Of a DNA stretch of 64,000 bases, positions 36,022 to 43,657 are shown piece after piece (within the stretch, counting starts at the first letter, position 1; each line of letters opens with the position of its first letter). The DNA comes from Bradyrhizobium symbiodeficiens (GTDB lineage Bacteria; Pseudomonadota; Alphaproteobacteria; Rhizobiales; Xanthobacteraceae), in the NCBI RefSeq assembly GCF_002266465.3, contig NZ_CP029427.2, forward strand, positions 2,110,501 to 2,174,500. Reading direction: 5' to 3'. Position numbers and translations under genes: made by a program. The notes under the pieces were generated by a model. It worked only from the letters and a program-made list of their open reading frames with translations. It had not been told where the DNA came from and searched no databases.

Positions 36022-36180
36022 ATGAGCAAGGAACGGCCGAACGACGATCCCCGGCACCAGAGCGACTGGGGTTCGCACCGACAGACCGACAAGCCCTGGG
36101 AGGGCAATCCGGAAAAGGAGCAGGGGTCGGACGAGCACAAACCCGATCTCGAGAAATGGCACGAGACGAAGACGCACTGA
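36022..36180 (+). CDS. Small hydrophilic, disordered protein
   Basis: A 52-residue protein (MSKERPNDDPRHQSDWGSHR onward) rich in Asp, Glu, Lys, His and Pro, without hydrophobic core. The ATG at 36022 has an AAGGAA site; the GTG at 35998 would overlap the PRC-barrel stop. Shares the PRC-barrel promoter. Resembles hydrophilin-like stress proteins. Confidence 0.55.
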   Translation: MSKERPNDDPRHQSDWGSHRQTDKPWEGNPEKEQGSDEHKPDLEKWHETKTH

Positions 36181-36212
36181 GACAGGCACGCTTCCGAAAG
36201 CTGTCAGAGACG

Positions 36213-36246
36213 AGCGCGGCACCCAGTGTGCCGCGCTTTCGTTTTG
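36213..36246 (+). terminator. Terminator after the PRC-barrel operon
   Basis: Ten-base stem AGCGCGGCAC / GTGCCGCGCT, loop CCAGT, then TTCGTTTT. Confidence 0.75.
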
Positions 36247-36315
36247 AGCGTGCTGTTTTTGAGCGTACTGGATGTCTCGGTCAAGCCGGGGGATGACAGC
36301 TGTATTTGGAGCGGC

Positions 36316-36780
36316 CTATGCGACCGCCTCCGCCCGCCCCGGCCCCGCATGCACATGCACCTGCTTCGCGTGCAACGCCTCGCCGCATTCAGAGCACACC
36401 ATCACGGGATCGAACAGCTTGCCGCAGGTCTTGTGTTCGTGCAGCAGCGGGCGCCCGCGCTCGTCGCCCATGTGGGTGTCGCCCCAATGCACCATCGCCA
36501 TGATGATCGGGTAGAGGTCGAGGCCCTTCTGCGTGAGGATGTACTCGTAGCGTTTCGGCGCGTCGGAATAGGGGACGCGGCGCAGGATGCCGAAGCGGAC
36601 CAGCTTCTTCAGCCGCTCCGAGAGCAGGTGCCGCGTGATCTGCAATGAGGACTGAAATCCCTCGAACCGACGCACCCGCAGGAAACATTCGCGCAGGATC
36701 AGCAGCGTCCAGCGGTCGCCGACCACGGCCACGGTGCGGGAGAGCGAGCATTGCTCTTCGTCCAACGTGTCCCACTTCAT
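36316..36780 (-). CDS. HxlR-family transcriptional regulator
   Basis: A 154-residue MarR-like winged helix protein of the HxlR type: CSLSRTVAVVGDRWTLLILR, then FEGFQSSLQITRHLLSERLK (recognition helix) and a wing YEYILTQKG. The C-terminal tail has CGKLFDPVMVCSECGEAL, a Cys4-type zinc ribbon (C-x~12-C-x2-C) seen in some HxlR proteins. Divergent from the SDR gene at 36945 and probably its repressor. Confidence 0.88.
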   Translation of the reverse strand: MKWDTLDEEQCSLSRTVAVVGDRWTLLILRECFLRVRRFEGFQSSLQITRHLLSERLKKLVRFGILRRVPYSDAPKRYEYILTQKGLDLYPIIMAMVHWGDTHMGDERGRPLLHEHKTCGKLFDPVMVCSECGEALHAKQVHVHAGPGRAEAVA

Positions 36781-36805
36781 GATCGGTCTCCGGCTCGGCC
36801 TGGTC

Positions 36806-36902
36806 AGTCAGAAAAAGGAACTGACTTGAATATTCGAGACAATTTCAAGATCAAGCTAGCATTTCGCCCGAAAGTTTGACAGTTCTATTTTGGAACTATA
36901 GC
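36806..36902. promoter_or_regulatory. Promoter and operator dyads between hxlR and the SDR gene
   Basis: Two dyads: AGTCAG-N9-CTGACT at 36806-36826, and AGTTC-N7-GAACT at 36881-36897. The second sits between TTGACA (36876-36881) and TATAGC (36897-36902), a sigma70-like promoter for the SDR gene, so a protein bound there would block it. The first lies next to the regulator's own start. Confidence 0.5.
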
Positions 36903-36944
36903 CTCCATCTCAATCACACAGCGCTCTCACCGGAGGAGGCGACC

Positions 36945-37682
36945 TTGCCCAAGCGAAACGCGACAGCCGCCGTGATCGGGGCCGGCGATTTCATCGGCTC
37001 CGAAATCGCCAAGAAATTCGCCTCTGAAGGGTTCACGGTTTTCGCCGGGCGCCGCAACGGCGACAAGCTGGCACCGCTGGTGAAAGACATCGAGGCCGCC
37101 GGCGGCGAGATCCACGCGCGCTCGCTCGATGCGCGGAAGGAGGAAGAGGTCATTTCCTTCCTCAACGACGCCGACAAGCATGCACCCCTCGATGTCTGCA
37201 TCTTCAACGTCGGCGCCAACGTCAATTTCCCGATCCTCGACACCACCGAGCGCGTGTTTCGCAAGGTCTGGGAGATGGCCTGCTATTCCGGCTTCCTTGC
37301 GGGCCGCGAAGCGGCACGGCTGATGCTGCCGCGAGGCGGCGGCAACATCTTCTTCACCGGCGCGACCGCGTCCTTGCGCGGCGGCAGCGGCTTTGCCGCC
37401 TTTGCCAGCGCCAAGTTCGGACTTCGTGCGGTGGCGCAGGCGATGGCACGCGAGCTCGGTCCGAAGAACATCCACGTCGCCCATCTCATCATCGATTCCG
37501 GCGTCGATACCGAATGGGTGCGGCAGCGCCGGCTCGAGGCGCTCGGGCCCAATGCGCTCGACAATCCCGATCTGCTGATGCCGCCCACGGCGGTCGCGGA
37601 TGCCTATTGGCAGCTCTACCAGCAGCCGAAGAGTGCCTGGACCTTCGAGATGGAGATCCGCCCGTTCGGAGAGAAATGGTGA
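36945..37682 (+). CDS. SDR-family NAD(P)-dependent oxidoreductase
   Basis: A 245-residue short-chain dehydrogenase starting with TTG at 36945 behind GGAGGAGG; an in-frame upstream start at 36876 would lie inside the promoter. It has AAVIGAGDFIGSEIAKKFAS as nucleotide loop, FNVGANV in place of NNAG, and FTGATASLRGGSGFAAFASA. The catalytic YxxxK appears as FxxxK (FAAFASAKFG), so Tyr is replaced by Phe: activity may be altered. Divergent from hxlR. Substrate unknown. Confidence 0.8.
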   Translation: MPKRNATAAVIGAGDFIGSEIAKKFASEGFTVFAGRRNGDKLAPLVKDIEAAGGEIHARSLDARKEEEVISFLNDADKHAPLDVCIFNVGANVNFPILDTTERVFRKVWEMACYSGFLAGREAARLMLPRGGGNIFFTGATASLRGGSGFAAFASAKFGLRAVAQAMARELGPKNIHVAHLIIDSGVDTEWVRQRRLEALGPNALDNPDLLMPPTAVADAYWQLYQQPKSAWTFEMEIRPFGEKW

Positions 37683-37704
37683 CCGCGACGCAAGAGTCCG
37701 GTTA

Positions 37705-37830
37705 GGGCAGTCCGGTTAGGGCGTTTTCGAGCGAAGTGGATACCGGTTCGCGGGAAGAAAACGCGTCAAAACAAGAATCTAGAGCCCCGTTCCGATTTCA
37801 TCGGAACGGAAACGGCTCTAGACTGAACCC
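37705..37830. repeat. Dispersed intergenic repeat
   Basis: Contains TTTCGAGCGAAGTGGATACC, GGTTCGCG, GAAAACGCGTCAAAAC and a hairpin AGAGCCCCGTTCCGATTTCA / CGGAACGGAAACGGCTCT. From memory this is a widespread alphaproteobacterial intergenic repeat. It fills the space before 37863. Confidence 0.65.
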
Positions 37831-37862
37831 AATAACCAGGCAAAATTCCGGGAGGTATTTTA

Positions 37863-38864
37863 GTGAAGACCGCGATCACCGAGCTGTTCGGCATCGAGCA
37901 CCCCATCATCCAGGGCGGCATGCATTTCGTCGGCTTTGCCGAACTTGCCGCTGCCGTCTCCAATGCCGGCGGGCTCGGCATCATCACCGGCCTCACGCAG
38001 AAGACGCCGGAATTGCTCGCCAAGGAAATCGCGCGCTGCCGCGACATGACCGACAAGCCGTTCGGCGTGAACCTCACCTTCCTGCCGACCTTCGCGGCGC
38101 CGCCTTATCCGGAATACATCGCCGCCATCGTCGAGGGTGGCATCAAGGCAGTGGAGACGGCGGGCCGCAGTCCCGAACAATACATGCCGGCGCTGAAGGC
38201 GGCGGGCATCAAGGTCATCCACAAATGCACTTCGGTCCGCCACTCTCTGAAGGCCGAGCGGATCGGCTGCGACGCCGTCAGCGTCGATGGTTTCGAGTGC
38301 GGCGGTCACCCCGGCGAGGACGATATCCCGAACATGATCCTGCTGCCGCGGGCGGCGGAGGAATTGAAGATCCCGTTCGTGGCGTCCGGCGGCATGGCCG
38401 ACGGGCGAAGCCTGGTCGCGGCGCTGTCGCTGGGCGCGGCCGGCATGAACATGGGCACGCGCTTCATCGCCACCAAGGAAGCGCCTGTGCATCAGAACGT
38501 GAAGAACGCACTGGTCGCTGCGACCGAGCTCGACACCCGCCTGATCATGCGCTCCCTGCGCAACACCGAGCGCGTGCTGAGGAACGCCAATGTCGATCGC
38601 CTCATCGAGATCGAGCGCGAGAAGGGCGACGCGCTGAAGATCGACGACATCCACGACCAGGTCGCGGGCGTCTATCCCAGGATCATGCTGGAAGGACAGA
38701 TGGACGCCGGCGCCTGGAGCTGCGGCATGGTTGCCGGGCTGATCCACGACATCCCCTCCTGCAAGGAACTCGTTGATCGCATCATGAGCGAGGCGGAACA
38801 GATCATCCGCAGCCGTCTGATGGGGTTCCTCGACGGACCGGGTGCGGCGCGAAAGGTCGCCTGA
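37863..38864 (+). CDS. Nitronate monooxygenase-like FMN oxidoreductase
   Basis: A 333-residue FMN-dependent TIM barrel (2-nitropropane dioxygenase family), oxidising alkyl nitronates or serving as a flavin reductase. It starts with GTG behind GGGAGG. It shows the family pattern IEHPIIQGGMHFVGFAELAA, PFGVNLTF, HKCTSVRHSLKAERIGCDAV, GFECGGHPG and GAAGMNMGTRF. Intact. The true substrate is uncertain, as for most members. Confidence 0.88.
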   Translation: MKTAITELFGIEHPIIQGGMHFVGFAELAAAVSNAGGLGIITGLTQKTPELLAKEIARCRDMTDKPFGVNLTFLPTFAAPPYPEYIAAIVEGGIKAVETAGRSPEQYMPALKAAGIKVIHKCTSVRHSLKAERIGCDAVSVDGFECGGHPGEDDIPNMILLPRAAEELKIPFVASGGMADGRSLVAALSLGAAGMNMGTRFIATKEAPVHQNVKNALVAATELDTRLIMRSLRNTERVLRNANVDRLIEIEREKGDALKIDDIHDQVAGVYPRIMLEGQMDAGAWSCGMVAGLIHDIPSCKELVDRIMSEAEQIIRSRLMGFLDGPGAARKVA

Positions 38865-38972
38865 CACCGCCGAACTTCTTAACCACGGCGGCACTTGGCC
38901 GCTGGAATTGCACGCGACGCCTCCTAAATAGAGGTAAATTACCTCTTTCAAAATCAATTTCAGGAGGCGTCC

Positions 38973-39392
38973 GTGGTCCTGAAGAGCGTTCCTTTTGCAG
39001 TTGCCGTGGCCCTCATGCTTGCATGGGGCGGCGTCGCGCGCGCTGACGACTACAAGCCCAACGAATATCTCGGTCTCGATCTCTCCAAGGCCGTGCTGTC
39101 GCCAAAACGGCTCGGGCCCGAGACGCAGTTCGCGCCGGTTGCGCTGGAAGCGCGTGGCGGCAACGAGGCGCAGGCGCGCGCTGAGCCCGTCGATGTGCCG
39201 AAGAAGGTTGCTGCTGAGCGCGTCCGAATAGCCGAACCGAAGGTCGCGCATGCGAGGCCCGCCCAGCCGCGCGGCGCGGCCCGTGCAAAGCTCGCGCATC
39301 GTCATGGCAACCCGCTCGACGCGCAGGCGATGGACACCCGCATCCAGACCTGGCCGTGCCGCTCCGGTGGCATCTGCGACTGGAAGCGCTGA
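38973..39392 (+). CDS. Exported hypothetical protein
   Basis: A 139-residue protein starting with GTG at 38973. Signal peptide MVLKSVPFAVAVALMLAWGG, VARA, then a mature part rich in Ala, Arg and Pro with two C-terminal Cys (WPCRSGGICDWKR) that could form a disulfide. Unknown function. Confidence 0.6.
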   Translation: MVLKSVPFAVAVALMLAWGGVARADDYKPNEYLGLDLSKAVLSPKRLGPETQFAPVALEARGGNEAQARAEPVDVPKKVAAERVRIAEPKVAHARPAQPRGAARAKLAHRHGNPLDAQAMDTRIQTWPCRSGGICDWKR

Positions 39393-39573
39393 GGCATTCC
39401 GCTGATGATCGTTCGCTTCTCCCCGCAAGCGGGGCGAGGAGCAGACCGTCGCCGCGCCTCATCTCCCCCGTCATCCCCGCGTCGCAAAACCGTAGGCGCG
39501 GGGTCAAGAAACCGTAAGCTGGGAGTCAAGGAGCGCAGGCACCTTCCGTCGCGATTCGACGAAGGTTTCCTGA

Positions 39574-41148
39574 ATGGCAACGCTCCGCGCTTCGCGCGCA
39601 TGGACCCGGCGGCAATTCCTGGTCCGCTCCACCTCCAGCCTCGCCGTCGCCTCGTTCGGCACGCTCGCCGCGCCACATCTCTGCCGTGCAGCCGACCGGC
39701 CGCGGATCACAGGCGGTATTCAATCCGGCGATGTCTCCGGCGACTCCGCCGTGATCTGGGCGCGCGCCGACCGTCCCGCGCGAATGCAGGTAGAATGCTC
39801 GACCGTCGAGAGTTTCAAGACCATTATCTCGGCAGCTTCGCGCGATGCTCTGCCCGACGCCGATTGCACCGCAAAGCTCCAGTTCGACGATCTGCCGTCC
39901 GGCCAGGATATCTTCTACCGCGTGCGCTTCGACGACATCGCGACCGGCATTGCCGGCGAAAGCCGCGTCGGCCATTTCCGCACCGCGCCGGCCGCTCGCC
40001 AATCGATCTCGTTCCTGTGGTCCGGCGATGTCGCGGGGCAGGGCTGGGGCATCGACGTCGCGCGCGGCGGCTATCGCAGCTATCGCACCATGCTCGACAA
40101 CCACCCGGATTTCTTCATCCATTCCGGCGATCACATCTACGCCGATTGCACGGTCCCTTCCGAGCAGAAGCTGCCGAACGGCGAGATTTGGCGCAACCTC
40201 GTGACCGAGGAAAAGTCTGAGGTTGCGCACACGCTGGCGCAGTTTCGCGGCAATTACAAATACAACCATCTCGACGAGAATTTTCGCGCCTTCCACGCCG
40301 AGGTGCCGATGCTCGCGCAATGGGACGACCACGAGGTCACCAACGACTGGTCGCCCACCGGCAGCCATGACGAGGCCGGTTATGAGGACGACGGCACCCC
40401 GCGCCTGGTCGCACGCGCCCGCCGTGCCTTCTTCGACTTCATGCCGATCCGCGACATCGGCGCGCGGCAAGGCCGGGTCTATCGCAAGATCGCCTACGGC
40501 CCGCTGCTCGACGTCTTCATGATCGATATGCGCAGCTATCGCGACGACAGCTGGAATAAGGGCGGCGATCACCGCGGCTGGATTTTGGGCGCCGAGCAGC
40601 TCGCCTGGTTGAAGCGGGAGCTGGCCGCTTCGCGCGCGACCTGGAAGGTGATCGCCGCCGACCTGCCGATCGGCCTGATCAGCCTGGACGCCGTAGCGCT
40701 CGGCGATGGGCCGCCCGACCGGCGCGAGCACGAGATTGCCGACCTTCTGGCCTCCATCAAGCGTGCCGGCGTGCGCAATATCGTCTGGCTCACCGCCGAC
40801 ATGCACTACACCGCCGCGCATTCTTACGATCCCGGCAAGGCGAAGTTTCAGGACTTCGAGCCGTTCTGGGAGTTCGTCTCCGGCCCGCTGCACGCCGGCA
40901 CCTGGGGCCCGGGCGAGCTCGACAATACCTTCGGTCCGGTCGCGATGTACCAGAACGGCTGCAGCGCGGCGCAGGGCGAGAATTTGGCGCCGTGTTTCGG
41001 ACTGCAGTTCTTCGGCCGTGTCGACATCGACGGCGCCAGCGGCGTGATGACCGTGACTTTGAAGGATGTGGACGATCGCGACCTCTGGTCGGTCGACATC
41101 GTGCCGCAGCCGCAAGCGCGCTCGGCCGTGGTGGCGCAGCATTCGTGA
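39574..41148 (+). CDS. phoD: PhoD-like alkaline phosphatase, Tat-exported
   Basis: A 524-residue phosphodiesterase/alkaline phosphatase. The N-terminus RASRAWTRRQFLVRSTSSLA is a twin-arginine signal ending near CRAADRP. An N-terminal Ig-like domain follows (GDSAVIWARADRPARM), then the metallophosphatase domain with HSGDHIYAD, WDDHEVTNDW, MIDMRSYRDD and TADMHYTAAHSYDP, the Fe/Ca ligands of PhoD. Periplasmic, acting on phosphomonoesters or teichoic-type diesters. Intact. Confidence 0.9.
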   Translation: MATLRASRAWTRRQFLVRSTSSLAVASFGTLAAPHLCRAADRPRITGGIQSGDVSGDSAVIWARADRPARMQVECSTVESFKTIISAASRDALPDADCTAKLQFDDLPSGQDIFYRVRFDDIATGIAGESRVGHFRTAPAARQSISFLWSGDVAGQGWGIDVARGGYRSYRTMLDNHPDFFIHSGDHIYADCTVPSEQKLPNGEIWRNLVTEEKSEVAHTLAQFRGNYKYNHLDENFRAFHAEVPMLAQWDDHEVTNDWSPTGSHDEAGYEDDGTPRLVARARRAFFDFMPIRDIGARQGRVYRKIAYGPLLDVFMIDMRSYRDDSWNKGGDHRGWILGAEQLAWLKRELAASRATWKVIAADLPIGLISLDAVALGDGPPDRREHEIADLLASIKRAGVRNIVWLTADMHYTAAHSYDPGKAKFQDFEPFWEFVSGPLHAGTWGPGELDNTFGPVAMYQNGCSAAQGENLAPCFGLQFFGRVDIDGASGVMTVTLKDVDDRDLWSVDIVPQPQARSAVVAQHS

Positions 41149-41169
41149 GGGACGGCCGGTTCTCTCCGT

Positions 41170-41256
41170 CGTCATGGCCGGGCTTGACCCGGCCATCCAC
41201 GACTTGGTTTCCGGCACGAAGAACGTGGATGCCCAGGACAAGCCCGGGCATGACGG
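41170..41256. repeat. Palindromic intergenic repeat (GTCATGGCCGGG type)
   Basis: GTCATGGCCGGGCTTGACCC leads to GGCCATCCAC, and CGTGGATGCCCAGGACAAGC returns to CCGGGCATGAC, giving a long inverted repeat. A related copy is at 50741-50851. Confidence 0.75.
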
Positions 41257-41407
41257 CGAGGGAACACCTAACCCGATCTTGATTGGCCGCCACCCGCCTC
41301 CCTCGTTATACTTGCCGCTCCCGCCACCTCTTTTCCGCCCCCAAAGAGTCTGTTCCCCGCGGCCTCGCCGCGCGACCGGCGGGATGCAATATGTCAGGAG
41401 CCTGTTC

Positions 41408-42226
41408 ATGGACAATCTGAAGACACAGGGCATCAGCCTGCCCAAGCTCGGCCTCGGCACCTTTCGCATGCAGGGCGATGCCTGCCGCGCCGCGGTCGAG
41501 AGCGCGCTGTCGATCGGCTATCGCCACATCGACACCGCCGAGATGTACGCCAATGAAGAATCGATCGGCGCTGCCCTTGCCACGGCTCGCCTGCCGCGCG
41601 GCGAGCTGCACGTTACGACCAAGGTCTGGCATGAGAACCTCAGCCCCGACGCGATCCGCCGCGCCTTCGATGCCAGCCTCACCAAGCTGCGGCTCGACCA
41701 TGTCGACCTCTACCTGGTGCACTGGCCGTCGAAGGCTGCCAACTGGGGGGCGGTGTTCGAGACCCTGATGAAGCTGAAGCAGGAGGGGCGCACGCGGGCG
41801 ATTGGCGTTGCCAATTTCACCACCGCGCTGCTCAAGATCGCGGTCGAGGACATCGGGGCGCCGATCGCGTGCAACCAGATCGAATATCACGCCATGCTCG
41901 ATCAATCGAAGGTGCTGGCCTATCTCGCCGCGAAATCGATCCCGCTGGTGGCCTATTGCCCGCTTGCGCAAGGGCGCATTGCCTCGGAGCCGGTGCTGGC
42001 TGAAATCGGAGTCAAGCACAATGCGACCGCCGCGCAGGTGGCGCTGAAATGGCTGCTCGAGCAGCCCGGCGTCGCCGCGATTCCGAAGGCCTCGCGCCGG
42101 GAGAGCCAGCAGTCCAATCTCGACGCGCTGAAGATCACGCTCGACGAGGCTGATCGCGCAAAAATCGCCGCGCTGCCGAAGGACAGGCGCTGCGTCAATC
42201 CGGGCTTTGCTCCGGCTTGGGACTAG
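41408..42226 (+). CDS. Aldo/keto reductase (2,5-diketo-D-gluconate reductase type)
   Basis: A 272-residue NADPH-dependent AKR. Starts MDNLKTQGISLPKLGLGTFR at 41408 behind AGGAG. Catalytic tetrad: Asp and Tyr in RHIDTAEMYANE, Lys in VTTKVWHEN, His in YLVHWPSK. C-terminal AAIPKASRRESQQSNLDALK binds NADPH. Short loops as in the prokaryotic AKR5-type. Intact; substrate not readable. Confidence 0.9.
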   Translation: MDNLKTQGISLPKLGLGTFRMQGDACRAAVESALSIGYRHIDTAEMYANEESIGAALATARLPRGELHVTTKVWHENLSPDAIRRAFDASLTKLRLDHVDLYLVHWPSKAANWGAVFETLMKLKQEGRTRAIGVANFTTALLKIAVEDIGAPIACNQIEYHAMLDQSKVLAYLAAKSIPLVAYCPLAQGRIASEPVLAEIGVKHNATAAQVALKWLLEQPGVAAIPKASRRESQQSNLDALKITLDEADRAKIAALPKDRRCVNPGFAPAWD

Positions 42227-42253
42227 CTTCGTATCAAACGGGCATCGCAGGAA

Positions 42254-42293
42254 TCGTAGGGTGGGCAAAGGCGCAGTTGCGCCGTGCCCACCA
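42254..42293. repeat. Intergenic repeat (CGTAGGGTGGGCAAAG type)
   Basis: CGTAGGGTGGGCAAAGGCGC followed by GCGCCGTGCCCACC forms an imperfect hairpin. A longer, inverted-pair version is at 58976-59067. A familiar repeat in Bradyrhizobium genomes. Confidence 0.7.
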
Positions 42294-42393
42294 TCTCTCC
42301 TCAATTACCATGGAAGCGATGAGCACGCTTCCGCGTCGCTCTTCGAGTTATGGCGGACACGTCGTTTTGCTCACCCTACAAGACCGTGCATAG

Positions 42394-42420
42394 AAAATGG
42401 CCCCGTGAGGGGCCATTTCC
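42394..42420. terminator. Bidirectional terminator
   Basis: Ten-base stem AAATGGCCCC / GGGGCCATTT, loop GTGA, flanked by A and T/C residues, in the gap between the aldo/keto reductase and the convergent gene at 42435. Confidence 0.75.
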
Positions 42421-42434
42421 ACGTGCGCCTTGCG

Positions 42435-42665
42435 TTAATCCCAGTGGTGACGGTGGCTGCGCTTGATCACCACGACCTTGTTGCGATTGTGCCCACGGTG
42501 CCAGCCATGGTCGCGGTGGCCGCGGAATTCGGCGCGAGCGCCGTACGGGGCGTGATGATGGTGATAGCCGCCACGCTTGATGACCACGGTCTCCGCGCTT
42601 GCCAGCGTCGGCGCCGCGATCGCGAGAGCACCCAGGGCCGCAACGACATAACCAAGCTTCTTCAT
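42435..42665 (-). CDS. Small exported His-rich protein
   Basis: A 76-residue protein: signal peptide MKKLGYVVAALGALAIAAPT, LASAE, then ETVVIKRGGYHHHHAPYGAR, RGHRDHGWHRGHNRN and VVVIKRSHRHHWD. Many His residues suggest metal or proton binding in the periplasm. The internal VVIKRxxxxH motif occurs at both ends. A GGAAC-N16-GGTT promoter lies 31 bases upstream. Confidence 0.7.
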   Translation of the reverse strand: MKKLGYVVAALGALAIAAPTLASAETVVIKRGGYHHHHAPYGARAEFRGHRDHGWHRGHNRNKVVVIKRSHRHHWD

Positions 42666-42695
42666 GATGTCCTCCTCCAATTGAATGCACATCTA

Positions 42696-42720
42696 AACCG
42701 CGCATTTGGTTGAACGTTCC
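42696..42720 (-). promoter_or_regulatory. EcfG-type promoter of the His-rich gene
   Basis: Minus-strand GGAAC-N16-GGTT, 31 bases before the start at 42665. It lies outside the main stress cluster. Confidence 0.6.
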
Positions 42721-42760
42721 GGAGGAACCACGGGAGAATTCTGAACGCTTGTTCAGGTGG

Positions 42761-43213
42761 TTAATCGCAGCGTCGCTGTGCGGGCGTCGGCGCGCCGGTG
42801 GCCACGTATTTGCCGTCCCTGATCGTGTACTCGCCGCGCTCGCTGCGATTGTAGATCGCGCGGAGGCTGCCGTCCTTGGCCAGCAGCAGCCCGAACTCTC
42901 GCGTCTGATGCAGCGAGGGGAAGTACACCATCACATTGAGCAGGCCCTCGGCGCCGACCGTGGCCGACACCACTTCGTTCTCGTCCTTGGCCTCGCCGAA
43001 ATCGCGCCGGTACATCACCCTTCCGTCTTTCCGGATTTCGTAAGTCAGAAGCGCGCCCTTGTCGCGGTCGGGCCGGGCCGCGCAGTCGACAGCCCAGGAG
43101 CCGAGCAGGCCCCATTGCTCGACCGTCGCGGTCAGTGTCCCGGCACCTGCCGTGGAGGTGATCGCCGCCCACAGCATCGCAGCCGCGATCCAGCGGCCCA
43201 AACAACGCGTCAT
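42761..43213 (-). CDS. Exported hypothetical protein
   Basis: A 150-residue protein with signal peptide MTRCLGRWIAAAMLWAAITS, TAGA. The mature part is a likely beta-rich domain (WGLLGSWAVDCAARPDRDKG, RRDFGEAKDENEVVSATVGA, YTIRDGKYVATG) with Cys in VDCAA and near the end (QRRCD). The layout recalls small exported proteins of the lipocalin-like kind, but I do not recognise it. Divergent from 43370. Confidence 0.6.
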   Translation of the reverse strand: MTRCLGRWIAAAMLWAAITSTAGAGTLTATVEQWGLLGSWAVDCAARPDRDKGALLTYEIRKDGRVMYRRDFGEAKDENEVVSATVGAEGLLNVMVYFPSLHQTREFGLLLAKDGSLRAIYNRSERGEYTIRDGKYVATGAPTPAQRRCD

Positions 43214-43369
43214 GTCCTGAAAGAACCCCGCCTCGAAGACTTCCAATGTAGCATCCCGCCCGCCTCCGTCCATGGCCGTCGCCGATCGCTCGCGAATTTG
43301 ATCCGCGTCAATGAGGCCGGTCTTTTCCGGGGTAGGATGGCGGTCCCGAAGGCGAACCTGGATAGACCA

Positions 43370-43639
43370 ATGCTGAATCAAGTCATGGATTTTGCGGGCG
43401 AAGTGCTGCCGGGGAGCTGTGCCGTGCCGCCTTATTCCGAGACCGCGTTTCTGACCGAGCTGGGCGATCGCTTGAAATCCTCGCGCATGCGCTGCGACCT
43501 GTCGCGCCGCGAACTGGCCCGCCGTTCCGGGATTTCCGAGCGCTATATCGCCCAGATCGAGGCCGGCAAGGGCAACGTCTCGATCGTGCTCTTGCTGCGG
43601 CTGGCCTCAGCGATCCACGGCAGCCAGCCGCAGGCCTGA
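43370..43639 (+). CDS. Short XRE-type helix-turn-helix regulator, BoxR/BzdR-like N-terminus
   Basis: An 89-residue protein. Residues 26-84 (FLTELGDRLKSSRMRCDLSR, RELARRSGISERYIAQIEAG, NVSIVLLLRLASAI) are an XRE domain like the N-terminus of the benzoyl-CoA regulators BoxR/BzdR. The shikimate-kinase-like ligand domain of those proteins is absent: the frame stops just before the dioxygenase. An upstream in-frame ATG at 43336 behind GGGGTAGG is possible. It may control the dioxygenase gene 18 bases downstream. Confidence 0.6.
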   Translation: MLNQVMDFAGEVLPGSCAVPPYSETAFLTELGDRLKSSRMRCDLSRRELARRSGISERYIAQIEAGKGNVSIVLLLRLASAIHGSQPQA

Positions 43640-43657
43640 CGCTTCGAGGTGACCGCG

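Noticed and set aside
36876-36944. Upstream start for the SDR gene at 36876
   Set aside because: It would lie inside the TTGACA/TATAGC promoter; TTG at 36945 has a strong GGAGGAGG site.
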